A DNA stretch of 64,000 nt from Eurosta solidaginis. Its lineage: Eukaryota; Arthropoda; Insecta; Diptera; Tephritidae. The stretch is from NCBI RefSeq assembly GCF_040869045.1, contig NC_090322.1:244117148-244181147 (forward strand), written 5' to 3'. Both the position numbers and the translations under genes were made by a program. The notes beneath the pieces were generated by a model. That model was not told where the DNA came from and did not search any database. It saw only the letters and a list, made by a program, of their open reading frames with translations. Positions 43,077-54,801 of the stretch are shown piece after piece (the stretch's first letter is position 1; each line of letters starts with the position of its first letter).

Positions 43077-43583
43077 CATTGAAGTTGCGCAACCTGGGTA
43101 TTTTTATTTGATCGCTTATAACTTACGTAGTTTTGCATCGATTTTCTTCGATGATAGCTTATCTTTTTTCTAATTAAACATAGCTTTACGTAAATAAAAA
43201 ATATTTGGAAAAAAGTTTTGGTTTTGGAATGCTGCCCTCGCAAAAAGTAATTTTTTTCATATTTTTTCATAAAAAAAAAAACAAAAATCTGAAATGATGA
43301 GCTAATATCTCGAAAACTATATGGTTGAGCAAAAAACAATGTATGATGCATTTATAGCAAATTTTATCGTCTGTAAACTTATTTGTAATTGCTTGACCCG
43401 TTCGTGAGATATACGTAATTAAAGGGAGCCATATTTTTGGTTTTTTCGAATAACGGTAAATTGCAAATATCTCAAAAACGGTACCATAGAATCAAAAATG
43501 AACTCGATTTTCGAAATCAGGGGGTGGTTTTACATACGAATTTCATAACGGCGTCTCTGGTAAATTTTGGCCGTCGACCAGTG
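43077..43583. repeat. Right terminal inverted repeat
   Basis: The inverted partner of 40176-40706, ending GGCCGTCGACCAGTG. The stretch between it and the gene start (42577-43076) is AT-rich and probably holds the gene's promoter. I see no certain TATA box. Confidence 0.88.
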
Positions 43584-44640
43584 TTATCGGTTTATTATTG
43601 ATTTGTTATAAAAATGTTATTGATGTGTTATCGACAAAATATCCATTTGTTATCGAAAAGTTAGCGATTAGTTATCAGAAAAATATGGATCTGTGATCGA
43701 AAAAGTATCGATATACGATAGAAAAATATCGATTTGCTCTCGAAAAAATACTGATTTGTTGTCAAAAATATCGACTTCTTATTGCGATTTTTTATTATAA
43801 AAATATTGATCTGTGATCGAAAAAATATCGATTTAGGATGGAAAAATATCGATTTGCTACCGTAAAGCTATCGAAAAAAGATTGATTTTTTATCAGAAAA
43901 TATCGATTTGTTATTAAAAAAATTGATTTGTTATCGCAAAAATATCGACTTTTTATCGAATAATATTGATTTGTAAACGAAAAAATTTGAATGATAACTA
44001 TATTTTAGTTTTCATAGCTTCAGTTACAAATTTTATAATTTTTTTTTTTTATATTATCGAAAAAAAAATTTTAATTCTATTGACAAAATTTGATCAAAAT
44101 AGCCACTGCTATTTTCGTGTTCGCTGATGTATGTAATTGTACCACCGATGGTTCAGTTCATTCATCAAACTTCGTGCATGTCAGTTGGGGACTCGAATCG
44201 GGTATCACAGGTTTTATGCTTTTTAAATAAAGTATTTTTTTTTTGTTGTGAGAAATATTGAGTAGGGGATTTTAAAATTTCATCTACGATTTCTTAAACC
44301 AGTGAACTTTAATTTTGTAATTTAATACTATGTTCTCTAGAAGTACTAAAAATTCGTGAGGACCTATTTAAATCTTAAATTGACTGATCTTGATAGTATC
44401 AAAATTAAAGTTCATTTCGTTACGAAAGTCAAATATTTTATTTATTTATATTTTTTTATACGAAAAGTTATAGATTTTTTGTAAAAGTTTTAAATTTTTT
44501 CGAAAAGTTATCTTGTTATCAAGAAGTTATCGGTTTATTATTAAAAAGTTATCTATTTGCTATCAGAGAGTTATTCATTTTTTATCGGCGTTTTATCGAT
44601 TTGTTGTCGAAGAGTCATCGGTTGCCATTTGAAATCCCGA
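43584..44640. repeat. Degenerate TTATCGATTTG minisatellite
   Basis: About 20-bp degenerate units TTATCGAAAAATATCGATTTG are repeated from 43584 to about 43990 and again from about 44510 to 44620. A segment (43990-44100: AGCTTCAGTTACAAATTTTAT ... GACAAAATTTGATCAAAAT) lies between them and is also found near 61000. The array continues the phase of 40085-40175 on the other side of the transposon. Confidence 0.75.
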
Positions 44641-46145
44641 AAATCCCATTGTCGCTAAAATCGAATTAATTGGAATCCCTAATGTCAGTGTTGAAATGTC
44701 AAGTATGCTTCTCTTTTTTGATCAAATTTGTTGAAACTGTTTTGATTTTGGTTTGTTACATTAAATTTAACAAATTTCACTCAAATCTAATTGTATATAA
44801 TTCGATTTGTTTAACGAATATTCATTTAATTAAATGTAAATTCGTTTAACAAATTTCAACATAGTTATGTACGTAAATAAACAGAAAAAGTTCTGGTTAC
44901 TGATACCACGCCCACAAAGTCGCTTCCGCCACTTACCCTTCTCTGATGCTAAGTTCGGAGTCATGAGTTTCACACCATTTATCCTGCGTAATTTGTTATG
45001 CCTCATTGATATCCGTCGTTGACGGAAGCAACAAAAAATATGGTGACACATGCAATGGTATTTGCTAATACATATATGTACATTGTACACCCACGAGTAA
45101 AAAATTTGAAGCGCCCATTCGTCTCTAATTTTATTTTTTCTTATCGTTCGGAATGAAATATTATAAAGAATAATAAAGTGAAAAGAAATTTAAACGAAAA
45201 AAATATATATATATGTATAATTAAAAGAGTTTCAGAAGTTTGTGTACTGTCCCAGCCTAAAAAAAATATCACCAAATATAATTTGCAAATCTTATCAGTT
45301 TTTTCTTCTTTTCTATTTTTTGATAGCATTTGTGCTGCAATTTTTTTACTCGCTTGTGTATAACATACCCTATTTCCAACATATTTTTCACATTAATTTT
45401 CAAAACCGCAACCATTGCAATACAAATATCGTGTAGCTTTAAATTTATTTTGGATTTTATATTTTCTACTGCTACTCTTTGTGGTTGTATTGCTATTGGT
45501 TGCAAAATGTCATTTAATTGCCTGTAATAAGTTTAACAGCGCAGGAAAGTTGGCGTTTTTCGCTACTCATTTTCACGTGCGTGGGTCGTTTTGCCGCCAT
45601 GCCTGCCCCACACCCCAAAACACGCCAAACAAAACCTAAAAAGCGCCAAAGTGGCAATCATTCATCTCTCTCTTTGTTTAAATGCTTTTGTATTTGTTGC
45701 AATTTTCTATACAAATGCAGGAAGTTTTCTCAAATTAATTTTCCCCCACTTTCAGCTTTTATTGTAGGTATTAGGTGTAGGTGGAATTAAGTATGCACAA
45801 AATTCAGAAAATTAATTGGGCTTCTAATAAATCAAATTAGTTAAAACAAATTCATTATGAAACAAAATTAAATTGATTTGCTTGAAGAGAGTTGCTAATT
45901 GGCAAATGACGCACAACGATGAAATAGACAATTCTGGAATGATTTTCCGTTTAGAGTTGCCAGATCAGGCTAATTTTGTGGAGCAACGTGATTTGTCACC
46001 GTAACTCTAAATCCGCAGCAATTTTTGTTCGTGACTACAACTGAACAATGATAGAAGAGAGAGTAATGTGATTGAAATCACATGAATAATCGCAATCTCG
46101 CAGCATAAACCAATCTCAAAAACATTTTCGTAAAATTCGAGAAAC
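44641..46145. other. No recognisable gene
   Basis: AT-rich intronic DNA. Overlapping open frames between 44830 and 45790 occur on both strands without domain signal, and none is supported. Confidence 0.4.
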
Positions 46146-46149
46146 GCGC

Positions 46150-46470
46150 GGGCGCATACCTTTATTTTTTACGTGGTAGAAAGAATGAAACACCCTTCGG
46201 AAAAAAAAATTGTCAAGCATCAATGCGAAGTTTGAAAGACCTATAACTTGTATTTTATTGCGCTAAAATTCTTTGAACTAAAATACTACATGCTCAAAAA
46301 AATTCAGGAAATTCCAAACGAAAAGTTCAAAAGTTGTTTACAATTTTCGTTTTTTTTTCGAACTTGTTTTTGAGAGTGATTGACATAGCTTTAGTTATCA
46401 AAAATAGGAAAATAAAATTTATTAAGAAAGCTTGATAAAAAATGTAACTGCTAATTTTGTGCTCACTGCT
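46150..46470. repeat. Composite unknown repeat, partial copy
   Basis: Shares ACGTGGTAGAAAGAATGAAACACCCTTCG-like sequence (46170-46200) and AAAGACCTATAACTTGTATTTT...GCTAAAATT with 39515-39640. It also shares the TTTTTTTCGAACTTGTTTTTGAGA-type segment with 60970-61000. It lacks the GGGATCATT array. Confidence 0.5.
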
Positions 46471-46559
46471 GTATATAAAATTTTCAAAATCACCAAAAAT
46501 ATAATTTTTCTTTAAATTATGAAGCTCCAATAGCCAAAATATGTGTGGGTTGAAACAAC

Positions 46560-47155
46560 GATCGCTAATTTATACTTATAAAATTTGAAAAAAAGGGGCG
46601 TGGAACCGCCAACTTCTGAAAAAATTTATGCATCAAATATGATTGGTTATAAAGCAAAAATCGTTTAAGTTTTGACCACAAAACTTTGTAAACTGATTAC
46701 TCATGTCATAAGGAACGAGAATGCGCAAAATGGACGAAATCGATTAAGAGCCACGCCCAATTATATATGTACTCTACATATGTATACATACATATATATG
46801 TTTAATGAGATCATATCTTTGGGAAAACACCTTTATATCAATGCAATTTTGTTCTTAAGTCTATTTATAACAAAAATATTTATAAATACAATTTTTTTTT
46901 TTAAACGTGTGTGGCACCGACCTTTTTTTACCAATAATTGTTCTACGGTTCGGGAGCCACAACTTGAAGAAGAACTGACTTATCGTGGATAAATTCGGTA
47001 CACTTATTTTTTTTATAAAGGAGAATATTAATTACCAAGCCCACTTTTGATAGTACTTGTTGGCAAAAAACTGGCACTAAATGAACTGGACGATAAAGGC
47101 TCTCAGCTGAGTATATGTATAATATTCGGTTAAACCTAAACTTAGACACTTCCCA
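46560..47155 (+). mobile_element. Decayed Helentron-like element, 3' part
   Basis: Contains GGGGCGTGGAACCGCCAACTT, AGCCACGCCCA and CACTTTTGATA segments, then a subterminal CTCTCAGCTGAGTAT and a degenerate terminal hairpin ATTCGGTTAAACCTAAACTTAGAC. This layout matches the 3' half of 5037-6554. The 5' part is missing or unrecognisable. Confidence 0.6.
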
Positions 47156-47159
47156 AATT

Positions 47160-47324
47160 TTTATTATTTTATTTTTTGTATCTTAATCCTCTTCTCTACC
47201 TCTATCGCTATCTGTTTCTTTATCTTTATCCATAACTTTAAGTTAATCTTCATCTATTTAATTATCGTTATCTCAATCTTTGTCTTTAGCTTTACTTCTC
47301 TTTGTCTTTATCTTTATCTATATT
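47160..47324. repeat. Pyrimidine-rich TCTTTATC simple repeat
   Basis: Degenerate TCTTTATCTTTATCTATA units directly precede the next element. A similar stretch follows it at about 48560-48660. Confidence 0.6.
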
Positions 47325-48546
47325 TATACCTTTCATGAACATGAATGGTATATTAACTTTGGTTCGATGTTCGTAGCGTTGAGAAATATAGAAGATAGAC
47401 TCACCATTAAGTATACCGAATTGATCAGGGCGACGAACTGAGTTGATATAGCCATGTCCGTCTGTCCTTCCGTCCGTCTGTTTGAACGCAAACTAGTCCC
47501 TCAAATTTTCAGATATCTCAATGAAATTTGGCACAAGGATGTATTTTTATATTATATTAGACATTTTTCGGATCCGGTAGGATCGGACCACTATAAGATA
47601 TATCTCCCATACAACCGATCGTTCAGATAAGACAATTTTGGTCATTCCTGCTGCAATTTAGAAAGTATAAGCGTGAAACTTGGTGATATATATTCTAATA
47701 TATCATAGAAGATATCCTGAAATAATCACTTTGATCTGAGCTATATATAGTTATATCCCATACAACCGATCGTTCAGATAGAAAGGTTTTTGGCCATTTC
47801 TCCCTTAATTTAGAAGGTATAAACGTGAAACTCGGTGATATATATTTTAATATATCATAGAAGATTTCTGAAAAAATCACTTTGATCGGAGCTATATATA
47901 GTATATATCCCATACAACCGATCGTTCAGATAGAAAGATTTGTGGCAATTTCTCCCTTAATTTCCAATATAAAAACGTTAAGCTTGTTGATATTTATTCT
48001 AATATATCATAGAAGATTTCATGAAAAAATCATTTCGATCGGAGCTATATATAATATATATCCCATACAACCGATCTTTCAGATAGAAATATTTTTAGCC
48101 ATTTCTCCCTTAATTTCCAATATAAAAACGTTAAACTTGGTGATATTTATTCTAATATATCATAGAAGATTTTCTGAAAAAATCACTTTGATCGGAGCTA
48201 TATATAGTATATATCCCATAAAACCGATCGTTCAGATAGAAAGATTTTTAGCCATTGCTACCTTAATTTCCAATATAAAAACGTGAAACTTGGTGATATA
48301 TATTCTAATATATCATATAAGATTTCCTTTAAAAATCATTTCGATCGGAGCTATATATAATATATATACCATACAACCGATCGTTCAGATAAGGGGGTTT
48401 TTTTGCCGTTTTTTATTTTATATTTATCTTAAAAATCGTTTAGGTATGTACATCTGTTCACTATATATTTCTTATCTTATACATCCGATTATTTAGAGAT
48501 TACGAACGGGATAAGATTATTGTTCAGCCCCATTCATGAAAGGTAT
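47325..48546 (+). mobile_element. Helentron-like element, TATACCTTTCATGAAC family, copy 1
   Basis: The left edge TATACCTTTCATGAAC pairs with the right TTCATGAAAGGTATA as subterminal inverted repeats. A GTCYGTCC microsatellite lies at 47456-47485. The body is six or so ~150-bp tandem units (TCCCATACAACCGATCGTTC, AGATAGAAAGATTTTT, CTCCCTTAATTTCCAATATA, ATATATCATAGAAGATTTC). The terminal hairpin and CTTACTTGTT seen at 59880-59933 are missing here. Open frames 47882-48496 are Ile/Tyr-rich products of the unit and not genes. Confidence 0.75.
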
Positions 48547-50028
48547 AATCTTTACACTCATCTATTTTTTATGTTTATCTGTTTATGGCTATCTTCATGC
48601 TGATCTTTGACCTTGTCCTAGTCTTTATTTTTATTTTCATCTCTCTTGAAGTCTTCATGTGCCTCCTAATGTTTATTTTATGCACTTCAGCAATCACTTC
48701 GTTTTAAAAATCTAGTTTTTGTGGCCTGATTTTGTTTGTTACGTTGAATGCACGCATAAGCCATACACACGCACGCACCACATACACATCCACCTGGAAT
48801 AAATGTAATCTTAAGTGCTCAAGCTGCCTTGTACGGATTTTAGAGAACGAAAATAAAAACGTAAAATTTGTTTAGATGCGAATGTGGATCTTGAGTGCAC
48901 TAATAACTTTTTGTAAAAACAAACAAACAAAAAACCAACAAAAGAAACATACCTTTTCAAAAAACATGGTTAACTTTGTTGTTTTAGCAGAATGCAATTT
49001 TTTATAGTTTCACTTTATTTTGCTTGTTCTGTCACATTTCACCGCTGTGCGTCACTCACGCACTCACTTCTCGCGTATGAGTGGACATCCGCCCATCAAA
49101 AACTTAACCGCACCAAAAGTTGACACACACACAGTAACATGCCACCAAAAGAACTAAGTGCAGGCACTCGTTCCAATCTACCTCTCGGGTGCTGCTCAAC
49201 ACCACTCTCCACACATAACCACTTCAGTGCATTGTGATTGTGTTGCAATATTATTGCAATTTTTTCGTTTGTCGGACGCAAGCCTCGACGTCGCTTTTCC
49301 TTTCCTTTGCGGGCATACTAAGCGGTAGATACCGTGTTATTCGTTTATATGTATAATGCATTTCGTATATCCTTTTTTGTACTTTCTGCAATGCAAATAT
49401 CAGCTTCCGTTGTTGTTCGTATGAAAATCACTTCAATCAAGGTTGTGTGCAGTATTTAGTAGGTACAGCCCCGTACTCTTCTCTTTCTCACATTTCTTCT
49501 TTCCTCTTATCTATAGCTATCTCTTTCATTGCATTTTTCATATGAATAATTTTTTTGTTGTTCGCTTTTTTTTCTGTTTTTTTTTTTCTTCTTGAAACTC
49601 ACCTGCGGTTGATTTTGATAGCGTCACCCCAGCATGACTGTTTGAAAGGGTGGATAAGGGTGCTACTGGGTTCTACACCGTGGGGTATTCCAAGACGAAT
49701 TATATTTCTGTAAAGTTAAAAGGTTTCTTTAAAAAAAATTAGGTATTCCAGTAAAAAAAAAAAAAACACTTAAAACTCATTTTTGAAAAACTTAAAATGG
49801 ATATTTCTATAACAAGCAGTTTTAAAACTACTCAAAACTAACGACATTTACACTAATTCCACACTGACAAGCTGACAGTGTGACAAGTTGAGCATGACTA
49901 AAGAAATATGTATTACTATCCTTTATCCGAAGTTCCGTCCGCAAAAAAACGTTAAATATAAATGTTCGTAAAAAAATACTCACAGCGTCGGGGAGTGGGT
50001 CGAATGATTCCGATATAGCACAGATATA
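48547..50028. other. No recognisable gene
   Basis: Intronic DNA with T-runs (about 49555-49590). The open frames 49096-49281 and 49828-50067 on the minus strand have no domain signal. Confidence 0.4.
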
Positions 50029-50346
50029 ACACAGGCCGACAAGAAATTTGGCCATAAACCAGACCATACTTTCCTAAAGGTTTTCTTAGCGAAAAAAAAG
50101 ATATTTGAGCAAACTCAACGCCATTCGTAAGAGAAAGACTTCGTCTTTAAGATGCTATGTGTGCTTTAAAAAAAAAAAATCTGTCGTTTATATATAACCT
50201 CAAAAATAGGCAAAAGCGGTGTTTTTTGCACATTTAGGTTAGGATATCTCAAAATCCTGACGTGATAGAGCAATTCTGCGTCCAGATTTGAAAGTATGGT
50301 CTGGTTTATGGTCAAAAAAATTGGTCTCATTTTGTCGGCCTGTGTA
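50029..50346. repeat. Inverted repeat, ~45-bp arms
   Basis: The arm ACACAGGCCGACAAGAAATT, CCATAAACCAGACCATACTTTC (50029-50073) reappears inverted as GAAAGTATGGTCTGGTTTATGG...TTGTCGGCCTGTGTAA (50291-50346), with about 215 bp between. No target duplication or known ends were recognised. Confidence 0.7.
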
Positions 50347-50960
50347 ATTATTAAAACGATTCTGAAAGAGTTCAGAAAACAAAAACTTAACTGTACCGAA
50401 CGATCAACACGATCAACGATTTCGAAATACTCGTAAAATGATAACGAAAAATTTTCCAAACGAATTGGGTTCTGAAGCAAACAAAAAAACAATCCAAAAA
50501 CTATTTTGAAATGCTTCCTAAATGGCTCCGAAAAAATTTGAAAAAAAGCCCTGACATTATCCGGATATAGTTTCGAAATGGTTCCGAAATGATTTAGTTG
50601 CTATTACGAAAACTTCCTACTAGTCCAAAAGTGCTGTTTTAATCTGAATTAAATATTATAAATGTGAAAGTTTCAAAGTGTGAATGTGTAGATGTCCGAA
50701 TTTTTTCCGAAGTGGCCCGAGTTCATCCCGAAAACAATGCCAAAGCTATCCCGGAGTTAAATGATCCGGAGATAGCCCCCATGTGGTTCAGAAGTAGTCT
50801 CGAAAAAATTGGGAAATTATCCCAAAATTATCTGGCGGTGCCTCAAAGAAAGGAGGAGCTAGGGAACGTCGACATTGCTTACTTTCCAAAATTGCTTAGA
50901 CCTCGATCGACTCATGAATCAGATAATAAAAATCATTATTGGTCATGAACCAGATAACTA
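50347..50960. repeat. Degenerate CCGAAATGATTCCGAA minisatellite
   Basis: Units of about 15 bp (TCCCGAAAAC..., TTCCGAAATGATTTAG, GTTCCGAAATGG) run through the segment, as at 61190-61765 and, inverted, at 39885-40035. The 94-codon open frame at 50664-50948 lies in this array and is a chance frame. Confidence 0.65.
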
Positions 50961-51049
50961 AAATTCATTTGTCTAATCCAAATAAGTTCAGTGTTACAGT
51001 AAGAGGAAAATCTAAAACACCCTTCGAAAAAAGTCAAAAATCAAAGCAA

Positions 51050-51666
51050 AACAAGTGAGGACGGGACTGTCTTCGGGCTGACGGGCTGTGCCGAAGACTT
51101 CATACCTTTCATGAATGGGGCTGAACAATAATCTTATCCCATTCGTAATCTCCAAATAATGCGCTGTATAAGATAAGAAATATATAGTGAACAGATGTAC
51201 ATACCTAAACGATTTTAAGATAAATATAAAAAATGGCAAAAAACCCCGTTATCTGAACGATCGGTTGTATGGAATAGGTATATACATATAGCTCCGATCA
51301 AAGTGATTTTTTCAGGAAATCTTTAAAATATATATCGCCGAGTTTCACGTTTATACTTTCTAAATTGCGGCAGGAATGACCAAAATAGTCTTATCTGAAA
51401 ATCGTCTACCGGATCCGACAAATGTCTAATATAATACAAAAATATACCCTTGTGCCAAATTTCATTGAGATATCTCAAAATTTGATAGACTAGTTTGCGT
51501 TCAAACAGACAGACGGACGGACGCACAGACGGACATGGCTATATGAACTCAGTTCGTAGCCCTGATCAATTCGGTATACTTAATGGTGAGTCTATCTTCT
51601 ATACTTCTCAACGTTACAAACATCGGACCAAAGTTAATATACCATTTCATGTTCATGAAAGGTATA
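51050..51666 (-). mobile_element. Helentron-like element, TATACCTTTCATGAAC family, copy 2
   Basis: Minus-strand copy with a full 3' end: hairpin GAAGTCTTCGGCAC..CCGAAGAC, then GTCCTCACTTGTT. The 5' edge is TATACCTTTCATGAAC at 51666. It has only one ~150-bp unit. The GTCCGTCTGT microsatellite is at about 51508-51535. Confidence 0.8.
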
Positions 51667-53635
51667 AAAAATTTTGAAAATTTCGTAAAATTTCGTAAAA
51701 TTTTCTCGAACTTTCGAATATTTTCGAAAACGTTTTTAGATTGATTTGTATAGTTTAAGTTGCGAAATTTCTTAAAATATTGAAAATAAAAAAGAATAAC
51801 TTAATTGACTAAATTTTGTAAAAAACTGCCACTAACACTGGTGTCAAATAGTCTCGAGAGTTATAGAGATCTTAATAAAATAGGCGAGAAAAATTCAGAC
51901 GTTTTAATTTTATAAATAGTAAAGATATGTTTAGTGTATGTTTGGCAACATTCTTTACATACTTTGCCATTGTGCAGCACCCACATGTACCCGGCACTTC
52001 ATTCATACATGCTGCTTCACTTATTGTAGGCATGAACAACAACAACAACAAAAATAAATGAATGAATTCACCTCGAGTGCCACGCGTCAACTGCGTTATT
52101 GTCTCTCAAGCACAAAATGTCGGGTGCACCCAAAGAGGGTATGAAGTTTGGTGTGTAACTTGGTGAACCTGAAAGTAGTTACGCAAAACCCTTAAAATCG
52201 CCCGTGACCATTTACACGTGTAAGAATTCGTTAAGCAAACAGCAAGAATTGTGTACTACAACAAAAAGTGTGCTTTAAAACTATTTATAAGTTCTTACTA
52301 CACGTTCAGGCATATACATAGATAACTTAAGTTATGCGGGTATGTGGCCAAATAGTAGTAGTGAACATTAGAATGGGAACACCCGAAAAAATTGGAAAGA
52401 AAGTTGTAAAACTTTTTGGTTAATCAGAGTTTGCAAATATTGGTATGGCAAGCATTTAAAATAAAAATAAGTTTATTGAGTTAAGTTCATATAACTATGT
52501 TTTATTCAGTTGAAAACGGGTCTAGGACTAAGTTTTAGCGCCTTTTTTTTATACTCTGCACCAAGCAAATGGTTGGGGATGCTCTGTAAGGTACTAGTCC
52601 GACGCCATTTCAACACTCAATTGTGAAACAGTGTAAAAGCGTCAGTGGCGCTACCGTCGGTATCAACGCAATATGCCAACGCATCGCAGCGTTGCGTAAC
52701 CATAAACGGGTCCTTTTTCAAAATGTAAATTGTCAAATCTATACGACCGGTAAATAAAATAAACACTGCAAGACTTCATAAGTTGGTGCTTTTTAAGCAC
52801 GTTTTGCTATAAACACACACATACACATCTGTACCGACCTATGCATATGATATTCAATTACATACTCATCTGCATATCTAATTAGCATGCAGTAATTTTC
52901 ACCTTGAAATGTAATATCGTCCTTGTGTTTATGTAATATTCGTATGCCACAAAAACCAGCATTTTGTGTGCAAATGTTTTGATTCGTGTCTATTTTTTTT
53001 GCTTGAATTATTGCCAAGCATTGGTTGATTGTCGTGGTAATAAAATGTTTTGGCCTTAGACCTAATTATCATTATTTATCAACGAAATTTATGATTTGTA
53101 ATCTAGAATTTAAAATAGTTGACTAAAAATATTAGAGATTATTGGTGTGCCAAATTGCCAAATAATGTGTGTCAATAATGTTGCCAGTTGTACAACATTA
53201 ATGGTCGAAAAGTAATAAGAAAAAGACTTATAAGAGATGTTATGACTGCAAGTATGGTAAATATGATGGTCAACGCTTTGATGTCTGTTGGTTCAAATTC
53301 CCGTCATCCTAAGCAAAACTTGGTTTGTATACAAACCGCGTACGACATTGTGTCATATTCAGTGTAACTTTTTCGTTCTCTGCAATTCAGCTGATTTACT
53401 TTGTTTTTTTTTTTTTTAGTTTTCAGCTTTTTTTCTTTTTGAAGCAATTTTGCCTCAACCCTTGTCCCATTGGGTTGGAAACAAACCGGTTTGAGCGTTG
53501 TGTCATCTTTAGTATAATTTTTCTTTCTACGAAAATTTCTTGTTTTCTGAAAATAACACTGCAGATGGCACATCACAAAAACTGGGTTGTATATCTTTTA
53601 GAAAAAAATTGAGTGTTGTTTTCTATTCCAGTTTT
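51667..53635. other. Mostly unannotated; repeat remnant at 51667-51830
   Basis: The first 160 bp (GAATATTTTCGAAAACGTTTTTAGATTG, AATTGACTAAATTTTG) resemble the composite repeat of 43990 and 61000. Further on nothing was recognised. Between 53325 and 53545 two diverged copies of a segment (ACAAACCG.....TTGTGTCATMTTYAGTRTAA) lie about 155 bp apart. The open frames there are not supported. Confidence 0.4.
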
Positions 53636-53639
53636 TTAA

Positions 53640-54173
53640 TATATGTTTGAGAAAATTGTAAAATAAAAACCAAATGATTACAAACGAATGTGAAAATATT
53701 TAACAAATTTTACCTAAAAAAAAAAGTTAAAAAGTTGAAAGTTGATAAAATAAGTTATGAAATTTTAAAAAACGGAAAACACTTCAATTATAGCATTAAA
53801 ATAGTAAAAAAAAATTAATAATAATATTTTAAAAATAGATAAAACTTTGTAAAAAATTAATAAAATGAACAAATATTAAGTGAAGACAAAAAATAAAAAA
53901 AATATCAAAACATAAACTTTATAAATTACAAACAAAATCAACATAGAAAAGAGAAAAATAAATTTAGATCAAAGTTATAAAAAAATATGTAATATAAATA
54001 TATATAAATATTAAAAATTGTGTATAAAAGAGACTGAAAAATAATTAGAGGGGAAAAATAAAAAAGTGAAGTACTAATTTTGGGTAACAGAAGAAAAATT
54101 AAATTCAAAGACAAAAAACTAAATAAAATTAAAAGGCTCAAAACTTTATAATAAAAAAAATATATGTATATAT
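53640..54173. repeat. A-rich low-complexity block
   Basis: Degenerate AAAATTAAA/AAAATAAAA sequence directly abutting the palindrome at 54174, continued on its other side at 54802-55620. The fold-back element thus inserted into one A-rich block of about 1.4 kb. Confidence 0.7.
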
Positions 54174-54801
54174 TAGGGCGGGTCGATTTAAAAATCGCCC
54201 ATTGCTCTGTGAAAATCGTATTCTAGGGATCAAAATAAGAAACTTTGCCGAAGGAACCATACCCCTAAAACGAATTCTGATGTCCCCCCCCCCCCCCCCT
54301 TTGGGTCGAAATTTTGGGTAGGGGCAATTTCAATTCTACCTGCTGTGTCTTGTGGTGGCTTAAAAAAACAACACAAGCAAGTTTACGATCTGTAATTGTG
54401 TCACAGTGATACCTTCATTTTTTAAAACGGTTGAATAAAAAACCCACACAACTATGTTTATGACATGCAAATGCATCACAGTGATGCCTTGGTTTTAAAA
54501 GGGGGTTGTAAAAACGCTAATTTCTAATAATTTTTTTTAATTTCTTTTCTATTACTTAGTTAAATTCATTTTTTAATTTACATATGTTCTGACTAAATAA
54601 ATTTCTAAAGAGAAAAATAAACTCCAAAAAGAAAAAACATAGGCATTTCAAAGTGGGATTTTTCAAAATTTGCCCCTACGACATCAGAATTCGTTTTAGA
54701 GGTATGGTTCCTTCGGCAAAGTTTCTTATTTTGATCCCTAGAATATGATTTTCACAGAGCAATGGGCGATTTTTTGCCCCTCCACAAATCGACCCGGCCT
54801 A
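54174..54801. mobile_element. Palindromic fold-back element, GGGCGGGTCGATTT ends
   Basis: The left end TAGGGCGGGTCGATTT and the right end AAATCGACCCGGCCTA flank inverted arms of about 110 bp. Matching blocks are GCCCATTGCTCTGTGAAAAT, TTCTAGGGATCAAAATAAGA, AACTTTGCCGAAGGAACCAT and AAACGAATTCTGATGTC. A central part with a C-run (54286-54299) and two copies of a CACAGTGATRCCTT motif lies between the arms. TA at both edges suggests a TA target. It has no coding capacity. Confidence 0.85.

Larger units (their letters stand above)
40176..43583 (-). mobile_element. 3.4-kb DNA transposon with ~500-bp terminal inverted repeats
   Basis: The ends are CACTGG and CCAGTG, flanked by TTA on each side (40173-40175 and 43584-43586). 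Long terminal inverted repeats span about 40176-40706 and 43077-43583. Shared landmarks include ACGCCGTTATGAAATTC, CCCCCTGATTTCGAAAAT, TTGAGATATTTGCAATTTACC, GCGAGGGCAGCATTCCAAAA and TACCCAGGTTGCGCAA. Between them lies one minus-strand gene with an intron (40837-42576). The layout is that of an autonomous cut-and-paste transposon, here inactivated. The superfamily is unassigned: CAC-starting ends plus a 3-bp duplication recall CACTA-like elements, but the protein does not look like their transposase. Confidence 0.88.

Noticed and set aside
47882..48496. 134- and 68-codon Ile/Tyr-rich frames
   Set aside because: They are read-through of the ~150-bp unit; the same frame appears in the 59334-59585 copy only as repeat.
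50664..50948. 94-codon open frame with mixed composition
   Set aside because: It lies in a degenerate CCGAAATGATTCC array that is also present, without this frame, at 61190-61765.
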